The translations under genes and the position numbers were made by a program. This document shows, piece by piece, positions 49,454-59,512 of a stretch of DNA of 64,000 nt (within the stretch, counting starts at the first letter, position 1; every line of letters starts with the position of its first letter). The stretch spans positions 372,001 to 436,000 of the forward strand of contig OW569358.1 of NCBI GenBank assembly GCA_937625935.1, in the 5' to 3' direction. This stretch comes from Tetramitus jugosus (Eukaryota; Heterolobosea; Eutetramitea; Acrasida; Vahlkampfiidae). The notes beneath the pieces were generated by a model, which did not search any database, was not told the DNA's origin, and saw only the letters and a list, made by a program, of their open reading frames with translations.

Positions 49454-50269
49454 ATGAATCAACAACAAGTTCGTTGGAATGATCAAGATGAATTTGATGA
49501 TAACATCATCGAAGACGATCAAGGTTCTCCATCCATGAACAACCCAAATGCAAGGTCCTCTCTCGTCGATGATGAAGACGATTACAACCCAGATGATCCC
49601 GAGAGTAACTCCGATAATTTCTCCGATTTTTACGAAAATGAATTGCAGGAGGAACAAGAAGAACAACTCCGTCAATCTCATGAACGACTCTTGATGCAAG
49701 AATCGGAAGAATCTCGTCTCTGGGAGAATGATTCTTCTTACCTGGTTGCCGTTTCACCTCGTCTCTTTGAAAACGATCGAATTCGATTGAAATTGATCAT
49801 GGGTTACCGTGTCTCTTCACTGGTTCATGGCCTGGACAATGACTATAGTGCTACGGCGCAATCCGCAATGACATCTGCCAATTCTCCACTCGTGCCATTC
49901 AATCGAAGAACTCGTAATCGATTGGCACAGTTCTACAATCGGAATGAGATGAATTTGAGGATGACACCGGAGCAGTTTAATCGATTGCCAGAGTACCAAC
50001 AGAGGAGGATACTGAGAGAGAGGTATTTGGCGAGACAGTGGAGAGAAAATAGAGATTTGAGAGATGGAATGATGCAGACGAGATTGCAGCGCAGCAGACA
50101 ATCGACGCCGTATTATGACAATGGCAATCCAGTGTCGTTTGCTGGATTTTTTAATTGGGCAGCATCGAATATGAATCAGATTGGATGGAGAAGTATGGTG
50201 GGTGTCGCAGCATTTGTCATTGGATTGATACGAGCTGCGGGAGGAAGAGGAGCGAGCGGCATGTCGTGA
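49454..50269 (+). CDS. Acidic N-terminus protein with C-terminal hydrophobic segment, unrecognised
   Basis: A single exon of 271 residues, 62 bases after the CTFxP gene on the same strand. The first 90 residues are very acidic (DEDDYNPDDPESNSDNFSDF). The middle is Arg/Asn/Gln-rich (FNRRTRNRLAQFYNRNEMN, QQRRILRERYLARQWRENRD). Near the end comes a moderately hydrophobic helix (WRSMVGVAAFVIGLIRAAGG). It could be tail-anchored. I recognise no family. Confidence 0.6.
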   Translation: MNQQQVRWNDQDEFDDNIIEDDQGSPSMNNPNARSSLVDDEDDYNPDDPESNSDNFSDFYENELQEEQEEQLRQSHERLLMQESEESRLWENDSSYLVAVSPRLFENDRIRLKLIMGYRVSSLVHGLDNDYSATAQSAMTSANSPLVPFNRRTRNRLAQFYNRNEMNLRMTPEQFNRLPEYQQRRILRERYLARQWRENRDLRDGMMQTRLQRSRQSTPYYDNGNPVSFAGFFNWAASNMNQIGWRSMVGVAAFVIGLIRAAGGRGASGMS

Positions 50270-50400
50270 TGAAGCATGTGTAACGAAAATGTCAGGAAGC
50301 ATAACAATCTCATCCATTAGCTAAGATCGATCGAGTAAAAGGACCGATCAAGTTGAATAATACAGCATCAAATGGTTACAAGTTATTTGTTGTTTTATTA

Positions 50401-51405
50401 TTATTCTAGTTTACCAAGGGAGGCCATGGAGGGAGCACCTACTGACTCATCCGTATCCAATCCTAATTCCTCCAAAAACTGAGCAGGTTTCTGATCAGCC
50501 GCCTCGGACAACTTGTCCACAATGTCCTTGAATATCGATTTTCTCTGTTTCCAATGCTTGAGATACAAGTTCAACTTGACCATTGCATTCTTCTTATCAT
50601 CCGGATGAGCCAACTGTGCACCACCCTTCAATTTATCTAGTCTCGCCTGTTTCCGCTCGCATTCCTCTTCCAATTGCCGTATCGCCTCAGCCAATTCATC
50701 ATTGCTCATTGATTTTGCATATTTTGCCTTTTCCGAAGTCAGGGCATTCACTTCATTCTTCAACTCGTTTCTCTCCACTGTTAATTCCTTGATTTGATCA
50801 TCCATTTGTTTCAGTTCGTCCTTGTCCATCACTGGCATCAAATCCTGATTCATAAAATACACTTTTGTCTTCTTATTCTCCTTGAGTGTCACTTTTTTTT
50901 CCTTGACTAGTTTGTCGATACATTTCTGACACATGGCCTTCTTGACTTGACCATGCAAGTTGTCCACTAAATTGACTACACTGAACGGACGATTCGTCTT
51001 CTTCAAATAGTCAAAAACAACTTCTCTGGCTTCTGGTTCCGATTTGATACTGACATCTTTTTTTTTGGATGCTGATTTGGAGGTGGTCGATTTGGATTTT
51101 GATGCAGTTGATGATTCCTTTTTGTTTGACGCACTCTTTTTTGTAGTGGTGGTGGTGCTTGATGCTGCTTTTTTCCTTGTTGAAGAAGAAGCAGCTTTTT
51201 TTGTTGTTGTTGTTGATTCTTTTTTGGCCTTCTTCTTGGGAGGTGGTGATTCTTCATCTTCTCCGTAGGATGCGTCATTGTCATCGTCGTCGTCGTCATC
51301 ACCACCGCCATTGTCGTGTTCATCGTCATCTTCGAAAGCTGCTTCGTCTTCAAAGACAAAGTCACCATCTTCGTCGTCGGAATCTGCCTTTTTTCGTTTG
51401 CCCAT
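50401..51405 (-). CDS. PSMC3IP: Hop2/PSMC3IP-like meiotic recombination protein
   Basis: A single exon of 334 residues from ATG 51405 (MGKRKKADSDDE); the frame is open further upstream but out of character. The C-terminal 210 residues match Hop2: the winged helix (VVFDYLKKTNRPFSVVNLVD, MCQKCIDKLVKEKKVT, KVYFMNQD), the coiled coil (ELKQMDDQIKELTVERNELK) and the ending KHWKQRKSIFKDIVDKL and FLEELGLDTDE. Hop2 with Mnd1 stimulates Dmc1 and Rad51 strand exchange. The N-terminal 125 residues are an added acidic then Lys/Ser/Thr-rich region (DDDDDDDNDAS, KKAASSTTTTTKKSAS) not found in usual Hop2 (about 217 residues). Confidence 0.88.
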   Translation of the reverse strand: MGKRKKADSDDEDGDFVFEDEAAFEDDDEHDNGGGDDDDDDDNDASYGEDEESPPPKKKAKKESTTTTKKAASSSTRKKAASSTTTTTKKSASNKKESSTASKSKSTTSKSASKKKDVSIKSEPEAREVVFDYLKKTNRPFSVVNLVDNLHGQVKKAMCQKCIDKLVKEKKVTLKENKKTKVYFMNQDLMPVMDKDELKQMDDQIKELTVERNELKNEVNALTSEKAKYAKSMSNDELAEAIRQLEEECERKQARLDKLKGGAQLAHPDDKKNAMVKLNLYLKHWKQRKSIFKDIVDKLSEAADQKPAQFLEELGLDTDESVGAPSMASLGKLE

Positions 51406-51626
51406 TTTTTTTAAAGTTGGTTTGTTGTTGTTGTTGTTCGTTTGTTTGTAGATGTGTGTTTGATTTTTGTTTCTTTGTGTATTCGAAAAATGGTTTTTTC
51501 GTGTTTTTTTTGTTTGGCGCTTTGAAAGTTCCAGCAATCGCTGGAAGGCGAGTCATTTCTCGAAGTGCGCGCCTTTTCCTACGACCCATTCGCGTTTTTG
51601 TTCCAAAACCAACGAATTGAAAGTTG

Positions 51627-54284
51627 ATGATGAATAGTGGTACGAACCGGCGATCGATTCATCATCACCAGAACCCCACTGTGACCACTACAAGGGACGA
51701 AAGTGATCCTAGTCGTCATCATGCCCCACCTCCGATCCATGATGACATTGAAGAATTTGAGGATAGCTTTCATAATGGGAAGAATTCACTCAAGAAGCAT
51801 CGTAGCTCTAGCTCTCACAAGAAGGCTTCCAAGTCAAGTTCTCATCACCACAAGCACAAGTCTCATTCCTCCTCCAGGAGACGAACAACCAGTGATGAGA
51901 GAAACGAAGATACAGACAAGAAGAGAAGAAGAAGCTCTAGTACAACTGTTGGTGAATCGTTGTCTTGTTCGAAAAAGAATTCTGTGAGTGGTAAGGATCA
52001 CCATCATCCTCATCAATCTCAGTTGGTGATCGTGTCTTCGGCGCAACAGAGACAAGCAGTCATGAATCCTCCGTCATCTCATGTTATGCAAGCAGGAGGC
52101 GATTCAAAAAGGTCAAGTGTGAGTGTTGGAATAGGGACTAATGGAATAGCGCACGATGTGAAACGTGTGCGAATCAGTGATGAACACTTGCAAGCTTTTA
52201 TATCTACTGATCGAGAGAGCGGGAAGGTGGGCGTTTATAAGCGTGTCAAGTTGGAAGAAGAGAGCTATGATGTCAATGATGGCGCAATCCAGCTATCTAA
52301 GAACTCTGTTCAAAGATCAGTGGAGCAGAGAAGAGAGCATGAACAACAATTAGAGACCTCTAGATTACCACAGTATGATAGTGACCATGACGATGACGAT
52401 GATGTTGTGGATGATGATCATGAGACTACTACCACGGCAGTAAGAGTCAAGAGAGAAATGAATGATAGTAGAGATGACGATGCGTTCGAACAACATTCGA
52501 TCCTACGCACAGAGATTGGTGAAACACAGTCCCAAAAGAATACTCCTGAAACTAATATGACGGTCGCCCCTTTATCGACTCCAGTTGCTACTAGAACTAT
52601 AATATTTGGTGCAAAAACGACGAAGGATAGCACGCACATGAATGAAGATCATAAAGCGAGCCCTACGATAGAAGAGTCGAAGGAGGGTAGTGCACATTGT
52701 CAAGAGGAAACGTACGAACGACATCCCAAGATTGAAGCGGCCGATATCAAACATGAAGTGTTTGTCGAACACAAACCAGTATTTGAGAATACTCGCAACT
52801 GCCAACGACCAAATAGTAATCTTGTAGAACCAAAATCGGAAGATTGTCACATGTGCGTTGAACAAACCATTGATACCCATCGCACTCAATTTACAGAATG
52901 GGTGACGCTTAGGATTCAAGGTAGAACATTTGAAGTGACAATTGAAACTCTTCTCCGCAACCCAGAGTCTATCTTTCATAAGCTATTCGATAAGAGTGTA
53001 GTGAATGATGAGCGATTGAAATATTTCCGAATCGCCGCTCGAGCACCAATTACATTCGATTCGGTCAAGTCTATACTCTCTTCTCACCGAGTCACAATAA
53101 CCATTGATAGGGACGAACAGTTATTTGGTTATATTTTAAATTATATGAGAACAGGGAATGTCGCAATACCGAATACCGTAAGCTCTAGCTCGATTATACA
53201 GGAAGCAAAATTTTATGGTTTGGATGCCCTGATTCACGAAATCGAAAAACCACTGAATAGGAGTGATGTGATACGGATTTTAATGGAATCGAGTGGTGTG
53301 ATTAGGCTTCGTGGGTGCAATTTACAATCGGCAGATCTTAGAAATTTGAACTTGAGCTCGATAGACATGTCATATTGTAACCTATCGCATTGTACATTGA
53401 TGAAAACGTCCATAGAAACTTGTATCTTTAAGGGTACTATGCTCAATGATGCTGATTTTTGTGATTGTGATGGTAAAGCGACTGCCTTTGACAGTATAGA
53501 TGCATCAACGGTTAATTTTGGAGGATCCAAGCTCATGAGCTCCACTTTCTCTCAGTCAAAGCTGACTACATGTCGGTTTCAGAACACGATTATTGACAAA
53601 TCATATTGGAAAGATATCACGTTGACCGAATCAAAATTTAGGGATGTGAGTGCTGAAGCGTGCCATTTCACTTATGTCAACTTTCGAAAGTGTGATCTGT
53701 CAGGAACAAACTTCAGTGAATCTGTTTTCGAATCAGTGCAATTGGATGAGTGCAAATTATTTAGGGTGTACTTAAAGAATTGTCAGTTTAGTACGATGAA
53801 GTTCATCGAGTTTGATTTCACAGATTTACTCGATTTCTCTTCCTGCTCGTTTAACAAGGTTGTGTTTCGCAATACCAATTTCTCTGGAGTTAACATCTCC
53901 AGAGTAGCTTTTAGTCATTGCAATTTCTATCAGTGCAACTTTGAGGGTGTTACCTTCCAACAGAAGAGTAAGATTGGAAACTGCACATTCTCTGAATGCA
54001 ACTTCAAGAAGGGTAAATTCCTTCAAAAAACAGATATCAAGTTCTCAGAGTTTGAGTCTTGTGACTTTAGACAGTGTTCTCTACATCAAGTCGAGTTTGC
54101 AGACAATCAAATGAAGAGAGTCAAGCTTGATGGAACTACGTTTCAAGGTTGCGACATCAACTTTTTACAGTGCAGCCAATGCTCAATGTTTGACACAAAA
54201 ATGTTGGACTCTCAAGGTGTTCTGGCCAACAGCAACCAATTCATTGATTGCTCAGGTTTTACTCAAAAAACCATTTCTCAATAA
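51627..54284 (+). CDS. BTB/T1 domain plus pentapeptide-repeat protein (KCTD9-like) with disordered N-terminus
   Basis: A single exon of 885 residues from ATG 51627. Residues 1-420 are His, Ser, Arg and Asp-rich disorder with basic patches (KKRRRSSSTT). A T1/BTB fold spans about 424-525 (WVTLRIQGRTFEVTIETLLR, EQLFGYILNYMRTGNV). From about 555 on come long pentapeptide repeats, A(D/N)LXX-like with F or L in the centre (SADLRNLNLSSIDMSYCNLS, CNFYQCNFEGVTFQ). BTB plus pentapeptide is the KCTD9 layout, thought to serve as a Cul3 adaptor with a right-handed beta-helix. The N-terminal 400 residues are an extra feature here. The start is divergent from Hop2, with 221 bases between the ATGs. Confidence 0.85.
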   Translation: MMNSGTNRRSIHHHQNPTVTTTRDESDPSRHHAPPPIHDDIEEFEDSFHNGKNSLKKHRSSSSHKKASKSSSHHHKHKSHSSSRRRTTSDERNEDTDKKRRRSSSTTVGESLSCSKKNSVSGKDHHHPHQSQLVIVSSAQQRQAVMNPPSSHVMQAGGDSKRSSVSVGIGTNGIAHDVKRVRISDEHLQAFISTDRESGKVGVYKRVKLEEESYDVNDGAIQLSKNSVQRSVEQRREHEQQLETSRLPQYDSDHDDDDDVVDDDHETTTTAVRVKREMNDSRDDDAFEQHSILRTEIGETQSQKNTPETNMTVAPLSTPVATRTIIFGAKTTKDSTHMNEDHKASPTIEESKEGSAHCQEETYERHPKIEAADIKHEVFVEHKPVFENTRNCQRPNSNLVEPKSEDCHMCVEQTIDTHRTQFTEWVTLRIQGRTFEVTIETLLRNPESIFHKLFDKSVVNDERLKYFRIAARAPITFDSVKSILSSHRVTITIDRDEQLFGYILNYMRTGNVAIPNTVSSSSIIQEAKFYGLDALIHEIEKPLNRSDVIRILMESSGVIRLRGCNLQSADLRNLNLSSIDMSYCNLSHCTLMKTSIETCIFKGTMLNDADFCDCDGKATAFDSIDASTVNFGGSKLMSSTFSQSKLTTCRFQNTIIDKSYWKDITLTESKFRDVSAEACHFTYVNFRKCDLSGTNFSESVFESVQLDECKLFRVYLKNCQFSTMKFIEFDFTDLLDFSSCSFNKVVFRNTNFSGVNISRVAFSHCNFYQCNFEGVTFQQKSKIGNCTFSECNFKKGKFLQKTDIKFSEFESCDFRQCSLHQVEFADNQMKRVKLDGTTFQGCDINFLQCSQCSMFDTKMLDSQGVLANSNQFIDCSGFTQKTISQ

Positions 54285-54514
54285 ATAAGATCATGATAAT
54301 ATGACCAACATGAGCCAAAAGATTCTTTTTCATTGTATTGGAATCGCACGCTCAGAAATCGAACAGACAAGTTAGATTCCGCTGCGGCTAAACTACCACA
54401 GCCAGGCGAGAAAGCTCCTTGTGTGGAAAAACTAAATCACGCAAAAAACAACAACAGCAGACACGCAACACTTTCGAACAACAACAAACAACAATAACAA
54501 AACACCAATCAAAC

Positions 54515-54829
54515 ATGCATCCAGTCATCAAAGAAAATGAACTAACACCAGAATGTCTCAAAGTTTGGCAAGACTTCAAGAGATGTCACGCTGAAAAACG
54601 AGTGGGCAGACTCTTTAGAGCATGTGCTCAGCTAGAAAATGATTTGAATGATTGTTTGGGTAGAGAATGGGAAGCAAAGGTGGAAGCTAACAAGGAAGGA
54701 CTAGACGTGTATCGCAGAATTGAATACTTGAGAGATTTGAAGAAGGAAGAAGAACAAAAGAAGAGAGCTACAGATGGTTTGACATTGGAGGAGAAGATTA
54801 AGCTCGCAAAGAAGGAGGCTCAAGTCTAA
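54515..54829 (+). CDS. CMC2: CMC2-like twin Cx9C protein (cytochrome c oxidase biogenesis)
   Basis: Start ATG 54515 (MHPVIKENELTP) gives 104 residues; the frame is open upstream but the M-H-P start is a CMC2 hallmark. The twin Cx9C motifs are C-LKVWQDFKR-C and C-AQLENDLND-C, with LFRAC between. This coiled-coil-helix-coiled-coil-helix fold is imported to the intermembrane space and oxidised by Mia40. CMC2 supports complex IV assembly. A long charged helix follows (RRIEYLRDLKKEEEQKKRAT), extending beyond the usual end. It joins the double Cox17 and the SLC25A39/40-like carrier as mitochondrial metal-related genes in this window. Confidence 0.82.
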   Translation: MHPVIKENELTPECLKVWQDFKRCHAEKRVGRLFRACAQLENDLNDCLGREWEAKVEANKEGLDVYRRIEYLRDLKKEEEQKKRATDGLTLEEKIKLAKKEAQV

Positions 54830-55134
54830 GAAGAAGGATTTTTTTTCTTGTGTGATCATCGTCTTCATTGTTGTTGTTGTTTTGTTGTGTCGTGAACGTG
54901 GACAGACATGATGATTTTTTGTGAATGAATTTTTCTTTGCCATCATCGCAAACTGGTGACGATGATTGCTCAAGCAGTATGATGATATTTGAGGGAATAT
55001 AGGAGGATAATCGTAAATGACGATTATGTAAGTGGAGGGAACTGGATCCATATGAGAGAAAAGAGCGCGTGCTTTTGGCGTCGCGATCGCAATAAAGCAA
55101 AAATCGTAAAAATGAAATACGCGGTTGTTTTACT
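54830..55134. other. Spacer between convergent genes
   Basis: This 305-base stretch lies between the ends of CMC2 and the HD gene, mostly T-rich and with (TTG)n and GAT repeats. No supported gene. Confidence 0.4.
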
Positions 55135-56041
55135 CTACGGTAAGAGTTGCTTCTTTTGGAGACTTGCACATTCTCTGTTCATGTTGGCAAACGCTTGTGA
55201 TTCACACAATTGTGTCATCTCTTGTGTGTAGTAGAGCTTCTGATTGTTGTTGTTTTGCGTTGATGCCATGTGCTGCAGAAAGGCTGCTCTCTTCTCACAA
55301 AAGGTATCAAACGGCACAAATTGATACTCGTGCCTGATCTGGCGACTGTATTCATTGTATCGTTCTTCGTTGGCACCTAGAATACCTAAATCGAAATCCA
55401 AGAACCACTTGAGAGCTTCGTCCGTCTCTTGTGCATGTGAACCATGATTCTTCGTGCACAGGATATACTTTACAACTGAATCGACTACTTGTTGCGGGAT
55501 CCATTGCACTTGACTCGCAAACTGTTCAAACAGCTTTGCACTTTGTTCTTCATTGTCGCTTGCTTTTGAGTCATAAATGATACTTTAGCCAAACACAAAA
55601 GAAAATTAGGTTACAAACTCCTTGACAAAAAACAACTTGACAAAAAACCAAACGTAAACCAATTATGTTGCTTTGTACTTACTCATGAAAGAAAATGCTC
55701 CATTGAACAACAAGTCTTCTGTCAGCATCCTGCGGCAACAGGTGCTCGAACCGCTCAAACCACTGAAAAAGCTCCTTCAAGTGATTCAAGGTGTGATACG
55801 CTCTGTGCTCTTCAGAATGACGCTGCACAATTGTCTTCCACCATTGTTCAACCACCACAAGATTGTCATTTGAATCGCTGCTTTCTTGTTTTTGCAGTTG
55901 ACAAAGCTGTTTCCATTTCTGTGCCAAATCAAAGCTGGGTCCCGACTTGATTGTTGACATTCTTGCAATTTGATGTTGAAACTGTTTTGATAAAGACGAG
56001 AGATGTTGGTTTGATCTGATCTGTTGAGTCAATCGGAACAT
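55135..56041 (-). CDS. Predicted HD-superfamily metal-dependent phosphohydrolase
   Basis: Two exons, 55683-56041 and 55135-55582, give 268 residues. The 100-nt intron (GTAAGT...CTAAAG) splits the Asp codon of the HD motif, restoring FFHDIIYDSKASDNEEQSA. With the upstream HRAYHTLNHLKELFQWF this gives the His and His-Asp metal ligands of a bacterial-type HD family often annotated 'predicted metal-dependent phosphohydrolase'. The end has FDLGILGANEERYNEY, also typical. Substrates are unknown. ATG 56041 (MFRLTQQIRSNQHLS) gives a basic, Ser-rich leader that could be a mitochondrial presequence; ATG 55960 (MSTIKSG) is the alternative. The start is only 30 bases from the divergent kelch gene. Confidence 0.8.
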
Positions 56042-56071
56042 CGAAGAATTCAAGAAAGAACAGGTTTTTTG

Positions 56072-57395
56072 ATGGGCACTCCTCCTTCCAGAAAACAACA
56101 AAAAAGAACTTCTTTTGGAATTGTTGTTGGCATGAAATTGCATCTGGTTGAATGTTCCCAAGATTTTGAGAACTGGAGTACAAACACTCCAGCAAGTCAC
56201 GATGGTATAAAGTCCCGAGTGCCAACTCACAGTTACCAATGTGGAAACTCATGGTGCTTCTTGGATGATGTTGATCTACCTCAACGTAAGAGGTATGAAC
56301 TGGATATGGAGAAGAAAAAGTGGGTTGGAGTGGAAGAGTTTGAACCGTTCCATCTTTGTGCATCGTAAGTATAAGTGCATATGATGAACATTGAAGTTGG
56401 TTTACTTGCTGAAGAACTCACATTTGTTCAATTAATGTTGTAAAAGAGGATCGCATACCATTGTGTCTGCTGGAAATGGAATAGCGTATTGGTTCGGTGG
56501 ATCCGGAAGCTTATTCGGATCACCAATGCAGGATGTTCTAGAGCTTGATCCTTTGCAGGACAAGGAGTGGTGTTTGGTTCAACCTCGTGTTCCTTTTTCA
56601 TCGATTGTTAGTGATGGCAAACTTCCTGTTTGTGGCGGTGACCACCCTGGTTTAGAGTACTGCACATCTACGAAACCCACGGAAGATGATGGCCTGGAAT
56701 GCTCCATTGATGATCCTGATGTGAATCATAATGATGGTGGCGGAGCCGCCTACAGTGGAGGGCCTTGTTTATTGGTATTTGGAGGATACGATACAGGAGA
56801 CGGCATTTATTTCAATGGTCTCTATCGCTTTGATATTCAATCGAAATCATGGTCCAAATTGGATTCAGTTGTCAAACCGAGTGGTCGATCCCATTCAACC
56901 TTGGTTCACTTGGCAAGTCAACAAAAGTTGCTCATGTATGGTGGAAGAGGTGCACGCAATGCGACTTTTGATGATCTGTGGATATTCGACCTCAGCAAAC
57001 AGAAAAAGGGCTGGCAAAGAGTGACTGCAACAGGAGCAGCACCCAATTGCTCGAATACAACGGTGGTTGTCTTCAAGGGTTCGAAACCAAAGATCCTCGT
57101 GTTGAGAGAGGATCCAACAACAAAAGAGATACTGTTATATTTCTTGGATTGCTTGACCTTGCACTGGACTGCGTTCAACTCTCATATTCGAATGGAACTG
57201 AAATTTGCTTCCATTTTCCAACCAAAGGAATCAGAGGTTGTCGATGGAATTCATTTCTTTCTCTACTTGGCTGCGTCTCAGGGCGAAGCACGCATCTATT
57301 TTGTTTCCTTGAAGAGCAACAGCGTGCCACTCAAGTTGTATGAGACATCACTCCACAGACACTTGTGCGATATTACAATTGAATGCCAATCTTAA
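56072..57395 (+). CDS. Kelch-repeat protein
   Basis: Two exons, 56072-56364 and 56447-57395, give 413 residues. The 82-nt intron (GTAAGT...AAAAG) joins HLCAS to GSHTIVSAG. Kelch units are clear: YWFGGSGSLFGSPMQDVLEL, LLVFGGYDTGDGIYFNGLYR and LLMYGGRGARNATFDDLWIF, each with the GG and a later W (KSWSKL, KGWQRV). They build a beta propeller for protein binding. The first two blades are separated by an insertion rich in Asp and Gly. There is no BTB or other effector domain, and the partner is unknown. Confidence 0.8.
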
Positions 57396-57512
57396 TGAAT
57401 CTAATGTTCGATAGTACGCAAACATATCATTTAATCCTGTTGATCTTGTGCAGTGCTGAATCGATGAGAGCTGTACAGCCAATAAGCAAAAGTTTTATTT
57501 CTCTCCTCATGC

Positions 57513-59123
57513 TTACTTTTTGTGGCGTCTATAGTGCAAAACTGGGACACCTGGAGCGACAGCTTGAGCTTCGATGGCAGCTTCATCGACACCCTTCTTG
57601 ATTAAGAAGTATCCGTCCATACCCCAGTCAGCTCCCCAACTGTTCTTAGCAATCCAGTACTTGGTGTCTGTTTCCTTGTCAACACCCCAGCCAACAATGG
57701 CAACAGAGTGAGTGGTAGCCTCAAAATCGTTCACAGCATCCTTGCTTCTCACCTTTTCGGCCTTCACATTCGAGTAAATACCATTTTCATAGTACTTGAA
57801 ATCGGAGTAAACTTGATAGCTGACAGGGATTGGACCATTGGTATAAATCTCTCTCATCATCAATTCTTCAGTGTTACCAGCACCATAGAATCCACCAATG
57901 TATTGATAGTCACCATTGACGGTGACACGGAGTCTTGGGTTCTTACACTTGAGGGAGCATGGGACACCAGCATCACCCTTGTATGGGAAGCAATCTTCAG
58001 TCACAAGAGAGAAGTCATTGGTTTGCTTGCCAACAAGGAATGGGAAGCCACCGCTGCACTTTTGATTGTAGGCAGAACAGCTGACCACATCCTGAGGTGC
58101 CAAAATTGCTTGTTCCTTGTTCTTGGTCAAGATACGGATTCTGGATTCAAAGGCAGCCAATGTAGCAAATGTATAGCAAGAGCCACATGAGCCTTGATCA
58201 CGAACTGGTGACACATAATTGACACCAGAAACGTTTCTCCAGTCCCAGCTCTCTGGCAATGATGACACAGAGATATCAGACATGGATTCTGCTTGTCTTT
58301 GTTGCTTCTTGTTCTTCATCTTGTTCAAGTATTGGTTGAGATTGACATTTGGAGCCATACCATTGTAGGCCTTAATCTGTCCATTGGTCAACTTCTCAAA
58401 TCGCTTGTAAGCCTTTGCTTTCCACAAGCTTTGCTTCTCGTTGATCAATCGGATCAATTTGGCATCATTCTTGAACAATTTGGAGTCTTCCGACAGAGTC
58501 ATGGACGCAGAATCAGACAGAGCATGAGTGTTCAATTCCTTGTGCTCCTCAGGGTTCTCATAGAGCTTCATATTCACTGGCAAATCAGTCACAGTATCCG
58601 ACTCTTTCTTGTTCATCTTTCTTGCATAGTAGCAACCGAATGAAACAGCACCAGTTTTTCTCTCTGTTCTCTCATACCATCCAAAATTGGTCTCTGCACA
58701 AAAACTAGTAATCATATCACTGCCCTCATGCCTTGTAAAATTATTGTAAGCAAAAAACTTGTAATTCTCCGCCGTGAACTCAAATCCTTGATCGTAGACC
58801 ATGGTCCAAGCACCCAACACACTTCTCTTTGCCGCACCACTCTCCTTCAAGAAACGAGTGACTACATTGGGCGATTGCAATGAAACGGCCATTGTTTGAT
58901 GGAAGACAAAAGAGAGAGGAGTGAGATCTTGACACTTCAATGGACGTTTGGCAAGCTTATTGGCAGAAGACATGAGAATGAGCCAATCTCCCTTAATTTG
59001 CTTGTGTTCACAGTGAAGAGGCAAATCAGCCCGAGTCGTCGTGGCAGTAAACAGCAACAGCAATAGACTGCAGAGTAGACTCAAGAGCAAACAAGAATGT
59101 ACGTTGTTGTTGTTGTTTGTCAT
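57513..59123 (-). CDS. Cathepsin C (dipeptidyl peptidase I)-like cysteine protease
   Basis: A single exon of 536 residues from ATG 59123. A signal peptide is visible (SCLLLSLLCSLLLLLFTATT). The exclusion domain (about 35-160) starts DLPLHCEHKQIKGDW. The propeptide follows, and the mature papain-fold begins near LPESWDWRNVSG. Catalytic Cys lies in DQGSCGSCYTFA, His in TTHSVAIVGWG and Asn in IAKNSWGADWG. Length and the exclusion domain fit cathepsin C (human 463), a lysosomal enzyme that trims dipeptides from N-termini and activates other proteases. In an amoeba it would act in phagolysosomes. The frame stays open upstream to 59306 (ATG), but that would bury the signal peptide. Confidence 0.92.
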   Translation of the reverse strand: MTNNNNNVHSCLLLSLLCSLLLLLFTATTTRADLPLHCEHKQIKGDWLILMSSANKLAKRPLKCQDLTPLSFVFHQTMAVSLQSPNVVTRFLKESGAAKRSVLGAWTMVYDQGFEFTAENYKFFAYNNFTRHEGSDMITSFCAETNFGWYERTERKTGAVSFGCYYARKMNKKESDTVTDLPVNMKLYENPEEHKELNTHALSDSASMTLSEDSKLFKNDAKLIRLINEKQSLWKAKAYKRFEKLTNGQIKAYNGMAPNVNLNQYLNKMKNKKQQRQAESMSDISVSSLPESWDWRNVSGVNYVSPVRDQGSCGSCYTFATLAAFESRIRILTKNKEQAILAPQDVVSCSAYNQKCSGGFPFLVGKQTNDFSLVTEDCFPYKGDAGVPCSLKCKNPRLRVTVNGDYQYIGGFYGAGNTEELMMREIYTNGPIPVSYQVYSDFKYYENGIYSNVKAEKVRSKDAVNDFEATTHSVAIVGWGVDKETDTKYWIAKNSWGADWGMDGYFLIKKGVDEAAIEAQAVAPGVPVLHYRRHKK

Positions 59124-59512
59124 TATTTGGAGTATGTTGGTTATGTATGTATGAGTGAACAAACGAACACGTTTTTTTGTTTGCGAATAAAATGGATGTT
59201 TTTTGGAAACTTGCACGACCGTCGGCACAAAAAGCTCACGTGGGATTTCTCCGTTGACATCCAAAAGCACATATCTCATTTTTCTGCCACATGACCCACA
59301 GGTCAAAGAGGATTAAAGAGGATTGGGTGAACGAGTTGCCAATAGGCAACTTTGTGGGAAGAAAGCTGTGGGTGTTCAACAGAACTCCAACTTGATTTCT
59401 TCATTTTGTTCCCGCCTTTTGCTCGTTTATCGAAAAACTACAACACGGCGAAATTATCAAAAACTGGCGTTAGGAGCTAGAAACGTACTTTGATCTCCGC
59501 ATTAGTGAAGAA
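59124..59512. other. Spacer between divergent genes
   Basis: This 389-base region holds the cathepsin C promoter and the upstream part of the Rho-fusion gene. Its only notable content is the in-frame extension of the cathepsin ORF (CGSCGRKMRYVLLDVNGE), judged untranslated. Confidence 0.4.
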
